A stretch of 10,101 bases of DNA from contig JBEPTZ010000147.1 in the NCBI GenBank assembly GCA_041691815.1, positions 1 to 10,101 of the forward strand. Direction: 5' to 3'. A program made the translations under genes and the position numbers. The stretch is from 70-18 sp041691815. GTDB lineage: Bacteria > Pseudomonadota > Alphaproteobacteria > Acetobacterales > Acetobacteraceae. Positions 6,298 to 10,101 of this stretch are shown here, one piece after another (position 1 is the first letter of the stretch; each line of letters begins with the position of its first letter). Below the pieces are notes generated by a model. The model made no database searches and was not told the DNA's origin. It saw only the letters and a list, made by a program, of their open reading frames with translations.

Positions 6298-6888
6298 ATG
6301 CCTGATGCCGCCATGCCGAGCGCCTCAGGACCCAGCATGCCAGGACGCGGCATGATCGAGGTGCTGCACACCGCCGAGGTCGCCGCCGGATGGCACGCCG
6401 CGCAGCGCCGCAAGGGCGAGGCGGCGGAGCCCTATATCAACCACCTGCTGGAAGTGGCGGCGCTGGTCGGCGAGGCGACCGGCGGCAATGACCCGAGCCT
6501 GGTGATGGCGGCACTGCTGCACGATTCGATCGAGGATTGCGGCATCGCCCGCAGCGAGATCGAGGCCCGGTTTGGCGCCGACGTGGCCGAACTGGTGGAC
6601 GCGGTGACCGACGACAAGAGCCTGCCGAAGCTGGAACGCAAGCGGCTGCAGATCGAACACGCGGCGCACGCCTCGGCACGGGCCAAGATGCTCAAGCTGG
6701 CCGACAAGATCAGCAATCTGCGGGCACTGGCCGCCAGCCCACCGGCTGGCTGGCCGGCGGCGCGGCAGCAGGAGTATCTGGCCTGGGCGCGGGCGGTGGT
6801 GGCGGGCACGCGCGGGGTGAATGCGTGGCTGGAGGGGGTTTTCGATCAGGCGGCTGTGGAGGCAGAAAGGAAGGTCTTCTTTTTGTGA
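6298..6888 (+). CDS. HD-domain protein, small (p)ppGpp hydrolase-like (SpoT/MESH1 type)
   Basis: This 196-residue cytoplasmic protein resembles the hydrolase domain of RelA/SpoT enzymes, which removes pyrophosphate from the 3' position of (p)ppGpp. The metal-binding and catalytic pattern is present in order: RRKGEAAEPYINH (37-49, His49), AALLHDSIED (71-80, His75-Asp76 and Glu79-Asp80), FGADVAELVDAVTD (92-105) and KLADKISNLR (133-142, Asp136). There is no synthetase, TGS or ACT domain, so it is a stand-alone hydrolase, like small alarmone hydrolases. Substrate is inferred; other nucleotides are possible. The start at ATG 6298 has AGGGGAG (6282-6288) nine bases upstream; Met6, Met14 and Met19 are alternatives, since the core begins near MIEVLHTAE. 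The last five codons (KVFFL) and the stop lie in an AT-rich inverted repeat unlike the rest of the gene, suggesting that the 3' end was remodelled. Confidence 0.85.
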   Translation: MPDAAMPSASGPSMPGRGMIEVLHTAEVAAGWHAAQRRKGEAAEPYINHLLEVAALVGEATGGNDPSLVMAALLHDSIEDCGIARSEIEARFGADVAELVDAVTDDKSLPKLERKRLQIEHAAHASARAKMLKLADKISNLRALAASPPAGWPAARQQEYLAWARAVVAGTRGVNAWLEGVFDQAAVEAERKVFFL

Positions 6889-6917
6889 ACAAAAAGAAAC
6901 AAAAAAACTTTTCGATA
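6863..6917. repeat. AT-rich inverted-repeat element spanning the HD gene stop
   Basis: A patch of A- and T-runs in otherwise GC-rich DNA carries a perfect 10-bp inverted repeat (6877-6886 with 6889-6898, 2-base centre) containing the TGA stop. A run of seven A residues and ACTTTTC follow. On the minus strand this gives a long T tract just after the lipoprotein gene's stop. It sits between two convergent genes, so it may act as a terminator in both directions. From memory, similar CTTCTTTTTG...CAAAAAGAAG sequences recur in intergenic regions of some alphaproteobacteria; I could not verify this. Confidence 0.55.
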
Positions 6918-6928
6918 CTTGGAGTCGG

Positions 6929-7555
6929 TTATCGGCATCTGGGGGTCGGGGACTGTACCGGGCAGACGAAGGAGTATTGCAGGCGTTTGGCCATTTCGGT
7001 GTCCGCACCTGGCGGCAAATGCAGGTCGGCCGAGGTGGCGACCGCCGGCAGGCGATAGGCGCGCTGCACCTGGAACACCGCGCTGTTGCCCAGTACGGTC
7101 TTGATCACCGTCATCTCGCCCTGGCCGCTGGTCTTGTTGCGGCCGCAGGCGATGCCCTGGGCCACCGCCGGCAGGTCGCCATCGGTGAAATAGCTCGGCG
7201 CGGTGGCGGCCGGCGGCATGCTGCAATCCTTTACCGCGCCCTGCTGCTGGTGGCTGACCAGCTGTTGCAGCGTGATGCCGGGCTGGCGGGACAGCATGGT
7301 GGCGGCGAACATGTTGCTCCAGTTGGCCATGCTCTGTCCGGACGGGATGTATTCCGCGACCTCGAACCCCTCGCCGCTGCGGTGCAGGCCGAGTTGCATG
7401 TCCGGCGGCACCACGGTGTGCAGCGACTCGGTGGCGGTGGCCAGTTGCGGCGCGCTGTCCGGCGTGGCGGCTGGGCCGCCGGCAGAGCCGCCCTGGGCGC
7501 AACCGGCCAGCAGCAGCGCCAGCCCGATCACTGAATTTGCGAACACCTGCTTCAT
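6929..7555 (-). CDS. Putative lipoprotein of unknown function
   Basis: This 208-residue protein has a short lipoprotein signal peptide with lipobox LLAGC (Cys19), so it should be acylated and anchored in the periplasm or outer membrane; Ala and Gln follow the cysteine and there is no Asp retention signal. A Gly/Ala/Pro/Ser-rich spacer (about 20-45) precedes a globular part with EYIPSGQSMANWSNM (69-82), Cys111 and Cys137 (a possible disulfide pair), GQGEMTVIKTVLGNSAVFQVQR (144-165) and a further Cys198. I do not recognise the family by name. The layout (a GQS..NW..M stretch, a mid-protein Cys, and a following GxxE strand) loosely resembles small uncharacterised proteobacterial lipoproteins. 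ATG 7553-7555 is preceded by GGGGGAG six bases upstream. It lies 24 bp after the Calx-beta protein stop on the same strand, so the two are probably co-transcribed and this product may assist or accompany the surface protein. Confidence 0.75.
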   Translation of the reverse strand: MKQVFANSVIGLALLLAGCAQGGSAGGPAATPDSAPQLATATESLHTVVPPDMQLGLHRSGEGFEVAEYIPSGQSMANWSNMFAATMLSRQPGITLQQLVSHQQQGAVKDCSMPPAATAPSYFTDGDLPAVAQGIACGRNKTSGQGEMTVIKTVLGNSAVFQVQRAYRLPAVATSADLHLPPGADTEMAKRLQYSFVCPVQSPTPRCR

Positions 7556-7579
7556 CGCGCACTCCCCCGGCTTGGTGCG

Positions 7580-10101
7580 CTACCCGTGCCAGCCGATCGG
7601 CGGCGTGTCCAGGGGGGTCGTCGTCACAACATTGCCAGTGCCGATGGTGAACAGTGCATAGGGATGCACGGCTGTGGGATCGTGCAGCAGGATCGCCGGG
7701 GCGGCGCCGGCCTCGCCGACGCTGAGGCTGGAGGACGGTGAGGGAGTGGCCAGCAGATCGTCGTGCAGCACGCTGGCACCATGCATCAGCCAGGCATGCA
7801 GGCCGCCGGTGGCGTCACGCAGCAGCAGGTCGGCGCATCCATCCTGGTCGAGGTCGGTGGCGGCGATGAACTGCATGCCGGTGGAACCCGGCAGCGCTGC
7901 CATGCTGGCGGTGGCGCCGTCGAGCAGATACAGCGCGCCGCCGGCGGCCTGGCGCAGCAGATCGGTGGTGCCGTCGCCGTTGAAATCGGCGGTGGCGACC
8001 GGCATCAGCGAGCCGGCGATGGCGCCGGCCGGCAGCGGGCCGACACCGTCATCGTTGAGAATCTGGCCGCCGGCGAGACTGGCCAGGATCACCCCGGTGG
8101 ACGGCGAATGCAGTTGCACCAGGAAGTTCTCGTCCGGCTCGGCGGTGGTGTCGCCGCGGACCTCGATGGTCAGGGTCTGGGCGGCCACGCCGGGCAGGAA
8201 CGTGAGCGTGCCGCCGGGGGCCGCGCCGCCGGCGAAATCGGAGACCGAAGCACTGTTGCCCGGCATCCCGGAGACCCGCCAGCCGATGCTGTCGCTGCCG
8301 GTGAGGTCGCCGCTGCGGGTGACCGTGAAGGTGAACGGGGTGACGCCGGCATTGCCCTCCTGCTTCACCGCGTCCAGGGCTGCGATGCTGAAGCCGGCAT
8401 CGTCGTTCAACACCTCGGCCGCCGCGCTGGCGGTGATCAGGCCGGCGCCGTCGCTGGGAGTGGCGAGCCGGACCGTGAACCACTCATCCGGCTCCACCAG
8501 CGTGTCGCCGGCGATATTGACGGTGATGGTCCGGCTGGTCTGCCCGGCGGTGAAGGCGAGCGTGCCGGACGGGGCGATGCCGCCGGCCAGGTCGCCCAGG
8601 CTGATCGAATGCGGGCCGAGCCCACTGGTGAACCAGGCGACGCTGCCGGCGCCCGAGGTATCGCCGATGCGGGTGACGGTGAAGCTGAACGGGGTGATGC
8701 CGCCGTCGCCCTCGGCCAGCGCCGGCGTGTCGGCGGCGATGGTGTAGCCGGTGTCGTCGTTGCGGATGGTCGCCTCGGCGCTGCCGGTGACGATGCTGCT
8801 GCCGGCGCTGGGGCGGCTGAGCAGGACGCGGAAGTTTTCATCGGCCTCGGCGAGCGTGTCGCCCTGGACGTTGACGGTGATGGTCTGGCTGGTCTGGCCC
8901 GGGCCGAAACTCAGCGTGCCGGCGGGGGCGATGCCGCCGGCGAAATCGCTCGGGCTGGCGGAGCTGGTGCTGGCGCCGATCGTCACCCAGACGACGCTGG
9001 CGGAACCGTCGGCAATGCCCAGCCGGCTGACGGTGAAGGTGAATGGGGTGACGCCGGCATTGCCCTCGGCGAGGCTTGGGGTGTCGGCGACGATGGCGAA
9101 GCCGCTGTCGTCGTTGAGGATCATGCCGACAGCCGCGCCCTGCGCGGTGCCGGCCGAGGGGTTGCTGAGTTGCACGCGGAACGCCTCGTCGGGCTCGACG
9201 CTGGTGTCGCCGGCGACATAGAGGGTGATCGCCTGGCTGGTCTGGCCCGACGCGAAGGTCAGGCGGCCGGCGAGCGGACTGCCACGGACGAAATCCGCCG
9301 CCGAAGCGCCCCCCCGGCGTGCCGCTGGCGGCCCAGTCGACGCTGTCGGTGCCGGTGGTGAGGCCGCTGCGGCTGACGGTGAAGATGAACGGCGTGCTGC
9401 CGCTGTTGCCTTCCGGGCGGCTGGCGTCGGTGGCGGCGATGCTGAAGGCGAGGTCGTCGTTGAGGATGGTGCCGGTGGCGCTGCCCTGGGCGATCGTGCC
9501 GCCCTGCGGCGCCGATAGCAGCACGCGGAAGCTCTCATCCGGTTCGGCCAGCGTGTCGCCGGCCACCGCGATGGTGAGGATCGCGCTGGCCTGGCCGGGA
9601 GCGAAGCTGATGCTGCCGGCGAGCGGGGCGCCGGCGGGGAAATCCGGGATTCCGGCAGAGTTGGCTGCGACGCCGGTCACCACCCAGGCGACGCTGCCGG
9701 CGTCGGCGGTGTTGCCGCTGCGGCTGACGGTGAAGGTGAACGGCGTGCTGCCGCTGTCGCCCTCCGGCTTGCTGGCGCTGAGCGGGGCGATCAGCAGGCT
9801 GCTGTCGACGGTGACGGCGGCGGCGACCCGCACGCTGGCGGCGCCGTTGCTGTAGCTGGTGAAGCCGTCGGCGGTGCCGGTTTCGGTCCAGATGCTGTCG
9901 GCGAAGCTGAGCCGGTCGCCGGGATCGCCGGTGATTTCCAGGGTGCCGCTGTCCGAGGCGGCCAGCACACTCGCGGCGCTCAGCACCAGGCGGTTGTCGC
10001 CGCTGCCGGCGAGGGCGATCACCTCGATGCCTTGCACCTGGCCCGGCGCCAGGGCGCTGAGGTCGAGCGTGCGGCCGGCGCCGGCGAGCGCCAGGGTGTC
10101 G
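7580..10101 (-). CDS. Calx-beta repeat surface/secreted protein with FG-GAP-like C-terminus; 5' partial and frameshifted
   Basis: This large gene runs off the right edge, so its N-terminus and signals are unseen. About 839 residues are visible if one base is discounted. Order: a beta-rich segment of a type common in giant adhesins (DTLALAGAGRTLDLSAL, then QGIEVIALAGSGDN, GDPGDRL and WTETGTADGF, about 1-101); five Calx-beta repeats of about 115-118 residues, each starting near an EGN/EGD-x-G-x-TPF motif and ending in NDD; and two FG-GAP/VCBS-like calcium loops (DFNGDGTTDLL and DLDQDGCADLL) before the end GWHG. Calx-beta and FG-GAP modules bind calcium and are typical of secreted or cell-surface adhesins; that role is inferred. 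The frame breaks in repeat 2 at seven G residues (plus-strand C run 9309-9315): with six G, the protein continues perfectly as GTPGGASAADF. As written, translation would leave the correct frame after about 264 visible residues and stop at 8838. The lipoprotein gene follows by 24 bp. Confidence 0.85.
8048..9797 (-). repeat. Array of five Calx-beta repeats
   Basis: The repeats, in gene order, occupy about 9797-9453, 9452-9107, 9106-8753, 8752-8399 and 8398-8048. Each ends at an NDD codon triplet, and spacings between successive NDD positions are 346, 354, 354 and 351 bases. The 346 includes the extra base of the frameshift. Shared landmarks in each unit are EGxxGxTPF, a TVSR/TVTR strand, GGxAPxGTL or equivalent, and GDTxxExDExF. 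The similarity is obvious at protein level and also visible in DNA (for example ACGGTGAAG and GTCGTCGTTG blocks on the plus strand). Confidence 0.9.
9309..9315 (-). other. Homopolymeric G7 tract with net +1 frameshift in the Calx-beta gene
   Basis: Seven C on the plus strand (seven G in the coding strand) sit exactly where the two open frames must be joined. Upstream, the frame gives a good Calx-beta sequence up to WAASGTPGG. Downstream, the frame shifted by one base resumes with ASAADFVRGSPLAG, aligning with the equivalent part of the other repeats. Removing one G restores a single frame through to the natural TAG. This is an indel in a homopolymer: real mutation, phase-variable tract, or sequence error. 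Confidence 0.9.

Noticed and set aside
7763..9361. 532-residue plus-strand open frame antisense to the Calx-beta gene
   Set aside because: It is the repetitive complement of the Calx-beta repeats (Gly/Asp/Ala-rich, no start context), so it is a shadow of the repeat array.
1..10101. CRISPR arrays, tRNA or rRNA genes, transposases, phage genes
   Set aside because: No regularly spaced identical short repeats, no cloverleaf-like sequence and no transposase or integrase motifs were seen in any frame.

Overview
The window is very GC-rich (visibly around 70 percent, with G/C-dominated third codon positions) and reads as a stretch of ordinary bacterial chromosome. GC content and gene content fit an alphaproteobacterium, perhaps Acetobacteraceae, but nothing here fixes the taxon and that placement is inference. 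Because of the base composition, most long open frames are shadows of real genes. Eight protein-coding genes are well supported, and one of them is frameshifted.

Left part, 1-3461: a chromate transporter encoded as two half-size proteins with ATGA-overlapping ends (197-778 and 775-1296, +) converges on a copper-type P1B ATPase (1293-3461, -). The convergent stop codons overlap, so no intergenic terminator is possible. Both units are metal or oxyanion transport genes; no regulator gene is visible.

Middle part, 3462-5792: a 124-bp divergent gap carries a possible copA promoter with a 19-bp spacer. It is followed by uppP (3586-4434, +; recycling of the undecaprenyl carrier lipid), a perfect 16-bp-stem hairpin, and a convergent secreted CHAP-domain cell-wall hydrolase (4524-5426, -). 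This part is about the envelope. A roughly 366-bp non-coding stretch of visibly lower GC (5427-5792) lies upstream of the CHAP gene and holds small repeats, candidate promoter elements and a GC-rich hairpin.

Right-middle part, 5793-6928: a RidA-family protein (-) is divergent from a stand-alone HD-type (p)ppGpp hydrolase-like protein (6298-6888, +). A possible 23-codon small ORF with an ideal Shine-Dalgarno sequence lies just ahead of the latter. An AT-rich inverted repeat, utterly unlike its surroundings, spans the hydrolase stop codon.

Right part, 6929-10101: a likely two-gene minus-strand unit. The upstream gene is a large secreted or surface Calx-beta repeat protein with FG-GAP/VCBS-like calcium-binding segments at its C-terminus; its 5' end is cut off by the window edge. 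A small lipoprotein gene follows 24 bp later. The Calx-beta gene is broken by one base at a run of seven G residues inside its second repeat, while the downstream frame stays open and conserved to the natural stop. This is either a homopolymer indel in the sequence or a contingency (phase-variable) tract, and it is the most interesting single observation in the window. I do not see a clear, previously undescribed multi-gene system.
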